From: Candidatus Caldatribacterium californiense OP9-cSCG
Lineage (GTDB): Bacteria; Atribacterota; Atribacteria; Atribacterales; Caldatribacteriaceae
DNA length: 46,751 bases
Assembly: GCA_000353875.1 (NCBI GenBank)
Contig: APKF01000004.1
Coordinates: 1-46,751, forward strand
Direction of reading: 5' to 3'
Positions 33,572-42,196 of the stretch are shown here, piece by piece; the stretch's first letter is position 1; the number at the start of each line of letters is the position of its first letter. The translations under genes and the position numbers were made by a program. Below the pieces are notes generated by a model. It ran no database searches. It saw only the letters and a list, made by a program, of their open reading frames with translations, and was not told the origin of the DNA.

Positions 33572-34572
33572 AAAGTCAGCGGACTTCCCTCCTCAGCAGA
33601 ACGCTGAGCGCTCAGTGCAACCCGAAGGGCGAGGATGGCTTCTTCAGAAGTTCCCCGAGCTGGGGGTGTACCTCCCTCCACGCATCCCAGGAAATACCGG
33701 AGCTCTGCAAGATAGGGATCTTCACTCTGTACGGCAATCTCCCGTTTCTTCTCCCCCTTTCGGTACAGTACAAGAGGGTTGACCTGCCCGCGCTCTTCAA
33801 TGTTCACCCCGGCACGGAACGACCACTCCAGAACTCCCTCGTCGCCAAGAATCCGGAACCCACAGGTGAAGGGGAAATCTCCCTGCATCATCCATCCTCC
33901 CTGGACTGTAGCCAAGGCCCCGCTGTCATACTGGATCTGCGTCGTGATGTGGTCAAGAGAACCCTTTTCCGAGCGAAGGCCCCGGGCGAACACCTCTTTT
34001 GGTTGTCCCAAAAGCCAGTTCACGTAATCGAGGTCATGGATGTGGAGGTCGAGAGACGCCCCACCGCTTAAGCGGGGATCGAGAATCCAGCCCCCCACCG
34101 ACCAGACGGGTGTCACCGCAAGGCGAAAGGCCTCTACAAAGAGAACCTTCCCACAGGCACCCCCTTCAAGGAGCTCCTTCGCCTTCACGTACTCACCCCA
34201 GAAACGGAGGACGTGCCCCACCATGAGGTAGACTCCGTTCCTCGCACAGATGTCCTGCATAGCCAGCGCATCCTCAACCGTTAGGGCGATGGGCTTTTCA
34301 CAGAAAACGTGTTTCCCCGCATTGGCAGCCATCTCCGTGTACTCCCGATGGAGGAAGGTGGGAAGGCATATATCCACAATGTCGACCTCTTCTCTCTCAA
34401 GCAGCATACGGAACGAATCGTAGTGGGGAAGGTGGTACCTCTCCTGGAACTCCCGGGCCTTCTCGGGGCGAACCTCAAAAAAGGCGCACACCTCCGCCCC
34501 CTCAATTTTTCGCCACGCTTCCACGTGTACAGAGGCAATGAACCCTGCTCCCAGAATCGCCACACGCTTCAC
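33568..34572 (-). CDS. Gfo/Idh/MocA-family dehydrogenase
   Basis: NAD(P)-dependent sugar or cyclitol oxidoreductase of 334 residues. The Rossmann start VAILGAGFIASVHVEAW, CLPTFLHREYTEMAANAGKHVFCEKPIALT with the catalytic Lys of the EKP motif, and VGHVLRFWGEY are family signatures. GGASLDLHIHDLDYVNWLLG carries the conserved Asp and His near the active site. It sits in an operon with a PIG-L deacetylase and a TIM-barrel isomerase, coupled by GTGA at its start and ATGA at its end. The substrate is probably a modified or amino sugar or inositol derivative, which is inferred. Confidence 0.93.
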   Translation of the reverse strand: MKRVAILGAGFIASVHVEAWRKIEGAEVCAFFEVRPEKAREFQERYHLPHYDSFRMLLEREEVDIVDICLPTFLHREYTEMAANAGKHVFCEKPIALTVEDALAMQDICARNGVYLMVGHVLRFWGEYVKAKELLEGGACGKVLFVEAFRLAVTPVWSVGGWILDPRLSGGASLDLHIHDLDYVNWLLGQPKEVFARGLRSEKGSLDHITTQIQYDSGALATVQGGWMMQGDFPFTCGFRILGDEGVLEWSFRAGVNIEERGQVNPLVLYRKGEKKREIAVQSEDPYLAELRYFLGCVEGGTPPARGTSEEAILALRVALSAQRSAEEGSPLTL

Positions 34573-35444
34573 CGCGCGCCGCCTCCTCTCTCGATTTCTT
34601 CAACTCTCCTGAGGTACTTCTCGTACACGCATTTCGGACGGGGGTCAAAGGCAAGGTACACCTCAAGGAAAAACCCATTCCGGAATTCCCGTTCTTTCCT
34701 TGCTGCAAGCAATCCCTCCACAATCCTGGCCTGCGTCCTGAACTCCCGCATCGCCTCCTGAACGCGTTCCTCTGCCTCAGAAGGAGCGAGAAGCGCCCGG
34801 TTTGCCCGAACACCGAGGTCATCTCCCGCGCAGAGGGCATCGTCGAAGGCAAAATCGCTCCACACCGCATACTGGAGGACTGACCGTACCGGAGCACTCT
34901 CTCCCCAGTCGGCCATAACCGGATCACCCACCTGGGGTGCATCAAAGGCGCCAACCATGAAGACCGCGGTGTGGTCAAGGTGTTCCCTGTGCCCGTTGGG
35001 AAGAACCACCCGGGTGGTCCGGAGACGGCGAAGGAGGGGAATAACCTTTTTCACCGTTCCCTCTTCTCCACCTGGGAGCTTCCAGCCGATGAAAGGCCAG
35101 ACGCTGTAGTCATCGTACTCCAGACGGTAAATGCGTTCCGGAGGGATGCCCACCTTTTCATAGGCTCGAGTGGTTTCCCGGGCTCGCAGGGCAGTGATGA
35201 CGTTTTTGTGCTCGATGACGCTGTATCCCCCTGAGCCGTTGCAGAACACCACGATATATACCTCCCCCCCAAAGAGAGGAACCGCCTGGAGGAGGTACCC
35301 CGCTCCAAGGAGCGCGTCATCGTCATGAGGCGAGAAAATCACCACCCGTTCATTTCCCTCCTGCCATCCCGGGAAAAGGAGGTCCAAAGAGGGGCTTTTC
35401 TGACGCCTCCGGAGGTCAAAGACCATGAATTCTTCTCGCTTCAC
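34569..35444 (-). CDS. PIG-L (LmbE-like) family deacetylase
   Basis: Zinc-dependent deacetylase of 291 residues acting on N-acetyl sugars or related amides. The metal motif is VIFSPHDDDALLGAGYLL (HxDD), and LPNGHREHLDHTAVFMVGAF carries the later His residues. VYIVVFCNGSGGYSV is the second strand typical of the family. Start is GTG at 35444 overlapping the isomerase stop as GTGA. Together with the Gfo/Idh/MocA enzyme it suggests breakdown of an N-acetylated sugar. Confidence 0.9.
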   Translation of the reverse strand: MKREEFMVFDLRRRQKSPSLDLLFPGWQEGNERVVIFSPHDDDALLGAGYLLQAVPLFGGEVYIVVFCNGSGGYSVIEHKNVITALRARETTRAYEKVGIPPERIYRLEYDDYSVWPFIGWKLPGGEEGTVKKVIPLLRRLRTTRVVLPNGHREHLDHTAVFMVGAFDAPQVGDPVMADWGESAPVRSVLQYAVWSDFAFDDALCAGDDLGVRANRALLAPSEAEERVQEAMREFRTQARIVEGLLAARKEREFRNGFFLEVYLAFDPRPKCVYEKYLRRVEEIERGGGAR

Positions 35445-36256
35445 CAGTATCCCCCCTCTTCAAGAATTCTCCGAAGATACTGAAAGGACCGCTGAACCGC
35501 CACATCCACAAAAGAACAGGGATGTTCGAAGCGTCCATCAAATTCGATTTCCACGCTCAGGGGAATGTCTTTCTGACCTTCCCACAGAATCCGGAAAATG
35601 GTCGAGAAATCCACCATTCCATCTCCCAGGGGTGGGAAATCCCACACCCTGTACCCACCCCGCTTGTCCTTCAAGTGCATGTGGACAACCCAGGGAAGAC
35701 AGACCCGAAGGTCATCCTCAGGGCGGACGTTTCCGTAAAAAAGGGCGTTGCCCGTATCGTAGTTGATGCCCACCCGGGGAAGCTGCACCTTTTCAAGGAG
35801 CTCCCGGAGCTTTCTCCCAGAGGAAAAGACGTCTCCATGAACCTCGAGCGCCAGAAACACGTCACATCGTTCAGCCTCCCGGGAGAGCCACTCCAGGTGC
35901 TTTCTCAGAAGGTCCTCATCCTCTTCCCGATCCACCGTTCCGGTATTGACCACCCTCGCCCCAAGCTCCCGGGCACACCGGAGAGCAGAGACAAGATACG
36001 CACATCCTTCTTCCGTCGCCAGATTGGAATGGGCACTGAGGCTGAGGACAGAAAGCCCAAAATGGGCAAGTTTTTGTCGGAGCTTTCTGAGATCCTCTTC
36101 TCCCGCCTGGTCGCACCGGAAGTGGAGCGTCCAGTCGGGCACACAGGAGAGTTCAACATACCGGAACCCCGCCTGTGCAATACCTTCAAGGGCCTCCTCA
36201 AGAGAGAACCCGTGGTATGTGTTCGTTGAGACTGCAAGCCACTGGAACATCGCCAT
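35441..36256 (-). CDS. TIM-barrel sugar isomerase/epimerase (xylose isomerase-like)
   Basis: A 271-residue AP-endonuclease-2-type TIM barrel, the family of sugar phosphate isomerases and inosose dehydratases. WLAVSTNTYHGFSLEEALEG opens it; YVELSC, LSLSAHSNLAT, ALEVHGDVFSSG, GINYDTGNALF and VHMHLKDKRGG carry the metal-ligand Glu, Asp and His residues in the usual order, and LSVEIEFDG supplies the last Glu. It starts 8 bp after the stop of a 56-residue gene and has no good Shine-Dalgarno, which suggests translational coupling. Confidence 0.9.
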   Translation of the reverse strand: MAMFQWLAVSTNTYHGFSLEEALEGIAQAGFRYVELSCVPDWTLHFRCDQAGEEDLRKLRQKLAHFGLSVLSLSAHSNLATEEGCAYLVSALRCARELGARVVNTGTVDREEDEDLLRKHLEWLSREAERCDVFLALEVHGDVFSSGRKLRELLEKVQLPRVGINYDTGNALFYGNVRPEDDLRVCLPWVVHMHLKDKRGGYRVWDFPPLGDGMVDFSTIFRILWEGQKDIPLSVEIEFDGRFEHPCSFVDVAVQRSFQYLRRILEEGGYW

Positions 36257-36264
36257 CTACAGAC

Positions 36265-36435
36265 TCAGAAAGAGAGCAGGATGTGCCAGATAAAAAGCCA
36301 GGGCCAGTACTCGATCCTCTCCCAGATCTCCCGAATGAGCCTTTCGTCCCCCTGGACCACTGGAAAGTACGCCTTTGCCTCCTCCCAGGTCATGCACACT
36401 CCAGGATGCCCCAGAGCAAGGAAATCCTTCTGCAC
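36265..36435 (-). CDS. Small 56-residue protein of unknown function
   Basis: Starts at GTG 36435 with AGGAGG eight bases upstream; that site overlaps the stop codon of the URO-D-like gene. It reads MQKDFLALGHPGVCMTWEEA at the start and ends EYWPWLFIWHILLSF, an aromatic, hydrophobic tail that could bind a membrane or a partner protein. It ends 8 bp before the isomerase gene, whose start lacks its own ribosome site, so this frame is probably translated. No family was recognised. It may be a small partner of the URO-D-like protein. Confidence 0.7.
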   Translation of the reverse strand: MQKDFLALGHPGVCMTWEEAKAYFPVVQGDERLIREIWERIEYWPWLFIWHILLSF

Positions 36436-36446
36436 GAGTCTCCCTC

Positions 36447-37637
36447 CTAATACTGCCCGTATTCACGGGTGAACTCGGTCATGGCCCGGACGTTCTCAAT
36501 CTTAGCGTCGTCCTGAATAATCGCCCCCGCATCCATGATGTATCCCCCATCCCGGGCCACTCCATCGATGAGCCTCTTGCAGTATGCCCGGACCTCCTCT
36601 GGCGTTCCCAGAGCGAGGAGGTCGTTGGGAAGCCCACCGCTTAAACAGAATCTGTCTCCCAGAACGCGGTGAATCCTGAAAATATCCCCCTTATCCACAT
36701 GGTACACGATGCTCCCCGGAGGGAGCTCCCGAAAAGCCTCCAGGTGGTAATCCCAGTTGCCCTCAGCGTAAAACAGCACCTGGTGCCCCCGTTTCCAGAG
36801 TTCTTCAACAATCGGCTTCACCGTAGGCCAGTAAATTTTGCGAAAATGCTCGGGATTGATGAAGGGGACACACCCCCGGTGCATCCAGAAAGCAATGGGG
36901 ACGTTCTTCGCAGGATCCGCACCGTCAAGGGCGATACGGAAAAGGTGGGGCATGAGGGCCTCACAGGCCGCCAGAACCTTTTCCGGTCGTGCGTGGAGAT
37001 CACTCACCAGGCCGTAGTACCCCCGGAGTTTGTCGGCAAGGATATCCAGGGGGGCTTTCAGCATTCCGCTGATTGCGGCTACCGTTCCGCAGCGAGTGCG
37101 GAGCTCCTGAACCAGGCCCCCCAGGGCGTTGAAGTACTCCATCATAGCCATGCCACCCTTCAAAAGGGCAAGGTTGTGCTCCACAGTGACCTTCTCTAAA
37201 GGAGGTTTGATGAAATTCGACACTCTTGGAAGCCAGACGTTGAGGAGGTAGTCAGTGGGATCGGCAATGAGGAGGTCGTATTCGTCAGGACGCATGAAGG
37301 CGTATTCTTCAGGAGGCTCCTTGTACTGAAATGCCACGTTCTCTGGAAGGTCAAGCCCCGGAATCCCGTAGTACTTGAGCCCTACGGCCTGCACAAGGCC
37401 AGTCCAAACGTAAATCATGTTTGGCACAACCGCATCCCAGTCGAAATCCTCAGCGCAACGGAGACAGGCTTCGAAGGCCACCCGGTAGTCGTGGGTTGCC
37501 GCCTGAATGCTCACCCCAGCGTACTTTGCCACGAATTCAGCAACAAAGGGGCGGATGGGAACCATATCGGGCTTGCCGTTGCGGAGGGCAGTGGTGTACC
37601 GCTTCAGGCGAGCCTGGTAGCGTTCCTCCTGGGTCAC
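36447..37637 (-). CDS. Uroporphyrinogen decarboxylase-superfamily protein (methyltransferase-like)
   Basis: A 396-residue TIM-barrel protein of the URO-D superfamily, which includes heme URO-D and corrinoid-linked methyltransferases (MtaA, CmuA). Features: LRNGKPDMVPIRPFVAEFVAKY, WDAVVPNMIYVWTGLVQAVG, WMHRGCVPFINPEHFRKIYWP, VLFYAEGNWDYHLEAFRELPPG and HVDKGDIFRIHRVLGDRFCLSGG. It lacks the exact heme URO-D signatures and sits with sugar genes, so methyl transfer or another carbon-chain reaction is more likely than heme synthesis. Start is GTG at 37637 with AAGGAGGG upstream. It heads the operon. Confidence 0.82.
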   Translation of the reverse strand: MTQEERYQARLKRYTTALRNGKPDMVPIRPFVAEFVAKYAGVSIQAATHDYRVAFEACLRCAEDFDWDAVVPNMIYVWTGLVQAVGLKYYGIPGLDLPENVAFQYKEPPEEYAFMRPDEYDLLIADPTDYLLNVWLPRVSNFIKPPLEKVTVEHNLALLKGGMAMMEYFNALGGLVQELRTRCGTVAAISGMLKAPLDILADKLRGYYGLVSDLHARPEKVLAACEALMPHLFRIALDGADPAKNVPIAFWMHRGCVPFINPEHFRKIYWPTVKPIVEELWKRGHQVLFYAEGNWDYHLEAFRELPPGSIVYHVDKGDIFRIHRVLGDRFCLSGGLPNDLLALGTPEEVRAYCKRLIDGVARDGGYIMDAGAIIQDDAKIENVRAMTEFTREYGQY

Positions 37638-37671
37638 TTCTCTCTCCCTCCTTGAATGGTTTCCTGAAGGT

Positions 37672-37680
37672 AGTATACCA
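37672..37680 (-). promoter_or_regulatory. Extended -10 promoter of the URO-D-like operon
   Basis: TGGTATACT on the minus strand fits the extended -10 pattern, about 35 bp before the GTG start. No strong -35 was found. Transcription would start near 37665. Confidence 0.55.
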
Positions 37681-37702
37681 GAAAGCGCTCCCGGGTGTTC
37701 AT

Positions 37703-38788
37703 TTACGCCCGCACCACCTTCCCCCCAGGGATTTCCTGGACGAGCCCTTTCATCTCCAGTGCCAGGAGCACTTGGAAAAACTCTCCTTCTCCCCAGCCGG
37801 TACGTTCCAGGAGCTCTTCCTTGAAAACCCCCACGTGGTCGATGTACGAAAAAAGCAGCGCCTCCTTTTCGGAAAGGAAGTCACCCACTCCGGCAGATGT
37901 CTCGGATACCGGAATCGAGAACCCGAAAGCCTCCAGAATGTCCTCAACCCGCTGTACTGGTCTTGCCCCCTGGGCAATCAGGGCGTTAGTTCCTTCACTC
38001 TGGGGAGAAAAGATGGGACCAGGAACGGCGAAAACCTCCCGCCCCATTTCCAAGGCAAAGTCCACGGTGATAAGCGCACCGCTTTTTCTCGGAGCCTCAA
38101 CAACGAGAACCCCGCGGCTCAGGCCACTGATAATTCTGTTCCGGAGGGGGAAATGCTCCGGACGGGGTCCGAAACCCGGCGGGTACTCGCTCACCAGCGC
38201 TCCTCCCCGACAAACAATCTCCCGGGCAAGGGGGAGGTGCGCTGCAGGGTAAATTCGGCGAAGACCACTTCCCAAAACCGCGATGGTGGGACATCCCTCC
38301 TCCACAACGGCCCTCTGCGCCTCTCCATCAATACCCACAGCAAGGCCGCTCACCACAATCCATCCCGCTTTTGCCAGTTCCCGGGCGAAAAAGCGAGCAG
38401 CCTTCACTCCATAGGGTGTGGGACGACGCGTGCCCACAATGGCGATGTACTTCTCGTGCGCGCAGAAGGAGAACTCCCCCTCAACATAGAGGAGGAAAGG
38501 AGGATTGGAAAGGCTCCGCAGAAGAGCAGGATATGCAGGGCTATCCCAGGGAATCACAGCAATGCCTTCCCGAATAGTGGCGCTATAGAGCTCGTGGGGC
38601 GAAAGCATCTTGCGAGCAGCAACAATACCCTGGGCAAGGCGCTCTCCCACCACCTCCCGGAGGGCCTCAAAGGGTGCTTCCCACGAAGCAGCAGCGTTCC
38701 CGAAAGTGCTCAGGAGCTTCCGAAAACGCACCGGACCGATACCTCGAACGTGGCTGAAAGCCACCCAGAAAGGGAGATCATCGCTCAT
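37703..38788 (-). CDS. dprA: DNA processing protein DprA
   Basis: Loads RecA on incoming single-stranded DNA during natural transformation; 361 residues. A short helix-hairpin-helix region (VRGIGPVRFRKLLSTFG) is followed by the Rossmann core IAIVGTRRPTPYGVKAARFFA, SGLAVGIDGEAQRAVVEEGCPTIAVLGSG, LRNRIISGLSRGVLVVEAP and SGALITVDFALEMGREVFAVPG. A C-terminal winged-helix DML1-like domain ends it. The family usually has GID-x-x-AH; here it is GIDGEAQ. ATGA overlap with comM. Confidence 0.94.
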   Translation of the reverse strand: MSDDLPFWVAFSHVRGIGPVRFRKLLSTFGNAAASWEAPFEALREVVGERLAQGIVAARKMLSPHELYSATIREGIAVIPWDSPAYPALLRSLSNPPFLLYVEGEFSFCAHEKYIAIVGTRRPTPYGVKAARFFARELAKAGWIVVSGLAVGIDGEAQRAVVEEGCPTIAVLGSGLRRIYPAAHLPLAREIVCRGGALVSEYPPGFGPRPEHFPLRNRIISGLSRGVLVVEAPRKSGALITVDFALEMGREVFAVPGPIFSPQSEGTNALIAQGARPVQRVEDILEAFGFSIPVSETSAGVGDFLSEKEALLFSYIDHVGVFKEELLERTGWGEGEFFQVLLALEMKGLVQEIPGGKVVRA

Positions 38789-40314
38789 AGCCTGTTCTGC
38801 CGGTCCAGGAAACGGTATTGAATGGCCTCGGCAATATGGGAAACCTCAATGCGTGCCTTCCCCTCAAGATCGGCGATAGTGCGGGCAACCTTGAGAATCC
38901 GGTGATATGCCCGGGCACTGAGGGAAAGACTTTTCAGAGAGGCTTCGAGGAAACGCTTTGCCTCCTGAGAGAGTTCGCAGAACCGCTTGATGTGGCGGGA
39001 CTTCATTTCACCGTTAAGCAGGATGCCCTCACCCCGAAACCGCTCCTTCTGGATTTCCCGAGCCCGCTTCACTCTTTCCCGTACCACCCCGGAGGACTCC
39101 TCTTCCCGCTCCGAGAGGAGTTCGTGTACCCCAAGACGGGGAATCTCAACCTGGAGGTCAATCCGGTCAAGGAGAGGCCCCGAGAGCTTGCTCCGGTACC
39201 GGAGAATCTGCTGGTACGAACAGGTACAGGGGCGTTCCGTATCTCCCAGGTATCCGCAGGGACAGGGGTTGCACGCCAGCACAAGAAGGAAGCGGGCCGG
39301 GTAGGTCACGGTGGCGTTGACCCGGCTCACGGTAATCTTCCCGGTCTCCAGAGGTTCCCGAAGGGCCTCAAGGACATTGCGGCGGAACTCCAGAACCTCG
39401 TCGAGGAAGAGTACCCCATGGTGGGCAAGACTGATTTCCCCCGGTCGAGGCCACTGCCCCCCGCCAATAAGGGCAACATCAGACACCGTATGGTGAGGCG
39501 CCCGGAAGGGAGGAACGGTGACGAACGGGTGGTCCTCAGAGAGTAAACCGGCGACGCTATGGATTTTCGTGACCTCAATAGCCTGTTCCACAGTGAGAGG
39601 AGGAAGCAGTGAGGGGAGTTTTCGGGCCAGCATGGTCTTACCCGAGCCAGGTGGTCCGATGAACAGGAGATGGTGCCCTCCTGAGGCAGCAATTTCCAGT
39701 GCCCGCTTCCCCTGTCTCTGACCTTTGATCTCTGCAAGGTCCTCGTCAAAGGACGGAGAAGCAAGGTATTCTTCCCAGGACCGCTTCAGGGGCCTGAGTG
39801 TTCGCTGGCCTTCAAGGAAATCGCAAACTTCACGGAGCGTACGAAAACCAAACACGTCGACACCTTCCACCACGGCGCTCTCTTGAGCGTTGACCAGGGG
39901 GAGGAGCATCCGGTACGGCTTCCCCTGGAGGGAGAGAAAGTGGGCCACAGGGAAAACCCCGTTGACCGGTCTGAGCTCTCCGGAAAGGGAGAGCTCCCCC
40001 AGGGCAACGGTTCCCTCTAAAAGAGAATGGAGTTGCTTTGTGGCAAGAAGGATCCCCAGGGCAATTGGAAGGTCGAAGTCGCTGCCCGTCTTTTTCAGAA
40101 ATGCCGGAGCGAGGTTCACGGTCACCCTCTGAGGGGGAAAGGCAAAACCGCTATTCTTTAGAGCACTCCGGACCCGTTCCCGGGCTTCCTGAACTGCGGT
40201 GTCAGGCAACCCCACGATGTGGAAGGAGGGCAGCCCTGCACCAACGTCGACCTCGACTTCTACGAACCGAGCGTCAATGCCAAAACTCGTTGCGCTGAGT
40301 ACCCGCGCCAGCAC
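38785..40314 (-). CDS. comM: ComM/YifB-family AAA+ helicase (Mg-chelatase-like)
   Basis: Hexameric branch-migration helicase for transformation recombinants; 509 residues. An N-terminal Lon-protease-like domain (LSATSFGIDARFVEVEVDVG) is followed by the AAA+ core with Walker A GPPGSGKTMLARKL and Walker B GVLFLDEVLEF, then CPCGYLGDTERPCTCS, a zinc-finger-like insert, and LSARAYHRILKVARTIADLEG. I chose GTG at 40314 with AGGAGG eight bases upstream; an ATG at 40452 would add 46 unrelated residues. Confidence 0.94.
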   Translation of the reverse strand: MLARVLSATSFGIDARFVEVEVDVGAGLPSFHIVGLPDTAVQEARERVRSALKNSGFAFPPQRVTVNLAPAFLKKTGSDFDLPIALGILLATKQLHSLLEGTVALGELSLSGELRPVNGVFPVAHFLSLQGKPYRMLLPLVNAQESAVVEGVDVFGFRTLREVCDFLEGQRTLRPLKRSWEEYLASPSFDEDLAEIKGQRQGKRALEIAASGGHHLLFIGPPGSGKTMLARKLPSLLPPLTVEQAIEVTKIHSVAGLLSEDHPFVTVPPFRAPHHTVSDVALIGGGQWPRPGEISLAHHGVLFLDEVLEFRRNVLEALREPLETGKITVSRVNATVTYPARFLLVLACNPCPCGYLGDTERPCTCSYQQILRYRSKLSGPLLDRIDLQVEIPRLGVHELLSEREEESSGVVRERVKRAREIQKERFRGEGILLNGEMKSRHIKRFCELSQEAKRFLEASLKSLSLSARAYHRILKVARTIADLEGKARIEVSHIAEAIQYRFLDRQNRL

Positions 40315-40327
40315 CGTTCTCGCCTCC

Positions 40328-40696
40328 TCAGAAGGCTGAAGGATAGTGGGAAATTCTGGGCTTTTTTCCCTCAAGATGTACCGTGATGACGTCAAAGCGA
40401 AAAGCGGTATCTTCGGGATTGTACCCATGCTGCGTGAGGTAGAAGAGGGCACTGCGCCGGATACGTTCCTGCTTCCCCTCGGTAATAGCCTCTTCCGGAA
40501 GTCCTGCTCTGGTGCTTTCCCTGGTTTTCACCTCGATGAACACCAGGCATGCTCCCTTTCGGGCGATAAGGTCGATCTCCCCAAAGGGAGAACGAAAATT
40601 CTTTTCCAGAATCTCCGCTTTGAAGACGGTTCGTAACCACCGCTCCGCCAGGGTTTCACCGTGTGTGCCTTTCCTTCGCCTCTCCAAACCGCCCAC
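40328..40696 (-). CDS. YraN/UPF0102-family endonuclease-like protein
   Basis: A 122-residue protein of the PD-(D/E)xK fold: GETLAERWLRTVFKAEILEKN, then FGEIDLIARKGACLVFIEVKTR with the nuclease-like Asp, Glu and Lys. Often found next to rnhB, as here. The start is GTG at 40696 with GGAGGT six bases upstream; it overlaps rnhB by 41 bp. The role in vivo is poorly known in the family. Confidence 0.9.
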   Translation of the reverse strand: MGGLERRRKGTHGETLAERWLRTVFKAEILEKNFRSPFGEIDLIARKGACLVFIEVKTRESTRAGLPEEAITEGKQERIRRSALFYLTQHGYNPEDTAFRFDVITVHLEGKKPRISHYPSAF

Positions 40697-41294
40697 AGAA
40701 AGACCTCCGGTGACATGGAGCAAGGCCAAACGCCCGAATGCGTTCAAAATGCAACGCTGTCCCGTAGCCTTTGTGCTGGGAGAACCCGTATTCCGGGAAA
40801 AGCGGGTCGTACCACTCCTCCATGATGCTGTCCCTCACAACCTTGGCTACCAAAGCGGCGCAGGCCACGGCGAGACTCTGTTTTTCAGCCCTGGGGAGAG
40901 AGAGCACTGGGGTGAAGGACCAGGGAAGGCGCACCCAGTCCACAACGAGATACTCGAAACGTCCTGCGGCAATTGCCCGCCACGCCGCCTCGTACAGTGC
41001 AAACTCATTGGCCTTCTGGATACCCACAAGGTCGATCCACCGCTCGCTCACAATGCTCAGACCAATGGCCACCGCTTCGCGACAGATGACCTCAAAAAGC
41101 GCTCTTCGCCTTGCCGGGGAAACATGTTTGGAATCCGGAACGCTCTGGAGGGGGAAAGAAGGAGAGAGGACCACGCAGCCCGCCACGAGAGGCCCCGCCA
41201 GAGGCCCCCGGCCGGCTTCATCCACACCACCAACGTGATGGTAGCCTGATCTCCACAGTCTGTGTTCGATGAAATCAGCGGAGGATGCGGACAC
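40656..41294 (-). CDS. rnhB: Ribonuclease HII
   Basis: Removes RNA from RNA-DNA hybrids and single ribonucleotides; 212 residues. VGGVDEAGRGPLAGPLVAG holds the first catalytic Asp and Glu; PDSKHVSPARRRALF, VDWVRLP, ACAALVAKVVRDSIME and FSQHKGYGTALHFERI follow in family order. The probable start is GTG at 41294, inside the lepB end by 20 bp. Confidence 0.95.
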   Translation of the reverse strand: MSASSADFIEHRLWRSGYHHVGGVDEAGRGPLAGPLVAGCVVLSPSFPLQSVPDSKHVSPARRRALFEVICREAVAIGLSIVSERWIDLVGIQKANEFALYEAAWRAIAAGRFEYLVVDWVRLPWSFTPVLSLPRAEKQSLAVACAALVAKVVRDSIMEEWYDPLFPEYGFSQHKGYGTALHFERIRAFGLAPCHRRSFCGRFGEAKERHTR

Positions 41295-41835
41295 GATGGG
41301 GTGGCCAGTAGACGAGAAAGGCTCTGCCTAAGATATTCTTTCGGGGAACATACCCCCAGAAACGGCTATCGTCACTGTTTTCGCTGTTGTCTCCCAGGAC
41401 AAAGTAATGTCCTTCCGGAACGACCCTTTCTCCCTGACCGTAGTACCCGGCACTGTAGTAGGTCCGGTTGAAGAGTTCCCCCGAAAGGGGAACTCCGTTG
41501 ATGAGTACTTTTCCTCCGGTAATCTCGACCCGCTCTCCCGGAAGACCGACGATGCGCTTGATAAGGTTCTTCCGGTTATCAATCGGGTACCGGAAAACGA
41601 CAATGTCCCCTCGCTGCGGCTCGGTGAACCGGTAGAGGAACTTGGCCACAAGCACCCGTTCTCCTGGAACCAGGGTGGGCTCCATTGAGGTGCTCGGGAT
41701 GTAGTACCCTTCCACCACAAAGTACCGAACAAGAAGGGCAATGACCAGAGCCCAGAGAACGGTTTCAACGAGTTCTCGCAAGGCGTTCTTCTTTTTAGAC
41801 CTCGCGTCTTTCCTCAATACGCGACTCTTTGGCAC
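41275..41835 (-). CDS. lepB: Signal peptidase I
   Basis: Membrane Ser/Lys protease that cuts Sec signal peptides; 186 residues. One N-terminal membrane helix ([18 protein letters not shown]) is followed by the catalytic Ser in PSTSMEPTL, the Lys in [15 protein letters not shown], and the box E motif [17 protein letters not shown]. The usual single-helix Gram-positive type. It overlaps rplS by 41 bp, an unusually long overlap. Confidence 0.95.
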   Translation of the reverse strand: MPKSRVLRKDARSKKKNALRELVETVLWALVIALLVRYFVVEGYYIPSTSMEPTLVPGERVLVAKFLYRFTEPQRGDIVVFRYPIDNRKNLIKRIVGLPGERVEITGGKVLINGVPLSGELFNRTYYSAGYYGQGERVVPEGHYFVLGDNSENSDDSRFWGYVPRKNILGRAFLVYWPPHRVRILR

Positions 41836-42157
41836 TTTTCTTCCTCAGGTAGTAGAGCTTTGCCCGTCTGACCTTTCCGCGCCGCAGAATCTCAATGCGC
41901 TCAATCCGGGGAGAATAGAGAGGGAAGATGCGTTCCACACCAACGCCAAAGGATACCTTTCGTACCGTGAAGGTCCGGTTGACCCCGGAACCCCGTACCG
42001 CGATGACCAGACCCTCAAAGGGCTGAATGCGCTCTTTGTCTCCCTCGATGACCTTGAAGTGCACGCGTACGGTATCTCCAGGAGCGATTTCGGGGACCTC
42101 TGTGTCGTCTTTGATAAAGCTTCCTTCAACCGCTCGCAGGATCCTTGCTCTATCCAT
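41795..42157 (-). CDS. rplS: Ribosomal protein L19
   Basis: Large-subunit protein at the inter-subunit bridge, 120 residues. [33 protein letters not shown] and [21 protein letters not shown] are the L19 signatures, with the basic [16 protein letters not shown] tail. Position after trmD is the standard bacterial order. Confidence 0.97.
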   Translation of the reverse strand: MDRARILRAVEGSFIKDDTEVPEIAPGDTVRVHFKVIEGDKERIQPFEGLVIAVRGSGVNRTFTVRKVSFGVGVERIFPLYSPRIERIEILRRGKVRRAKLYYLRKKSAKESRIEERREV

Positions 42158-42196
42158 GGAAACCTCCTCCTCAGGCCAGAGAAAAATCTCGGAATA

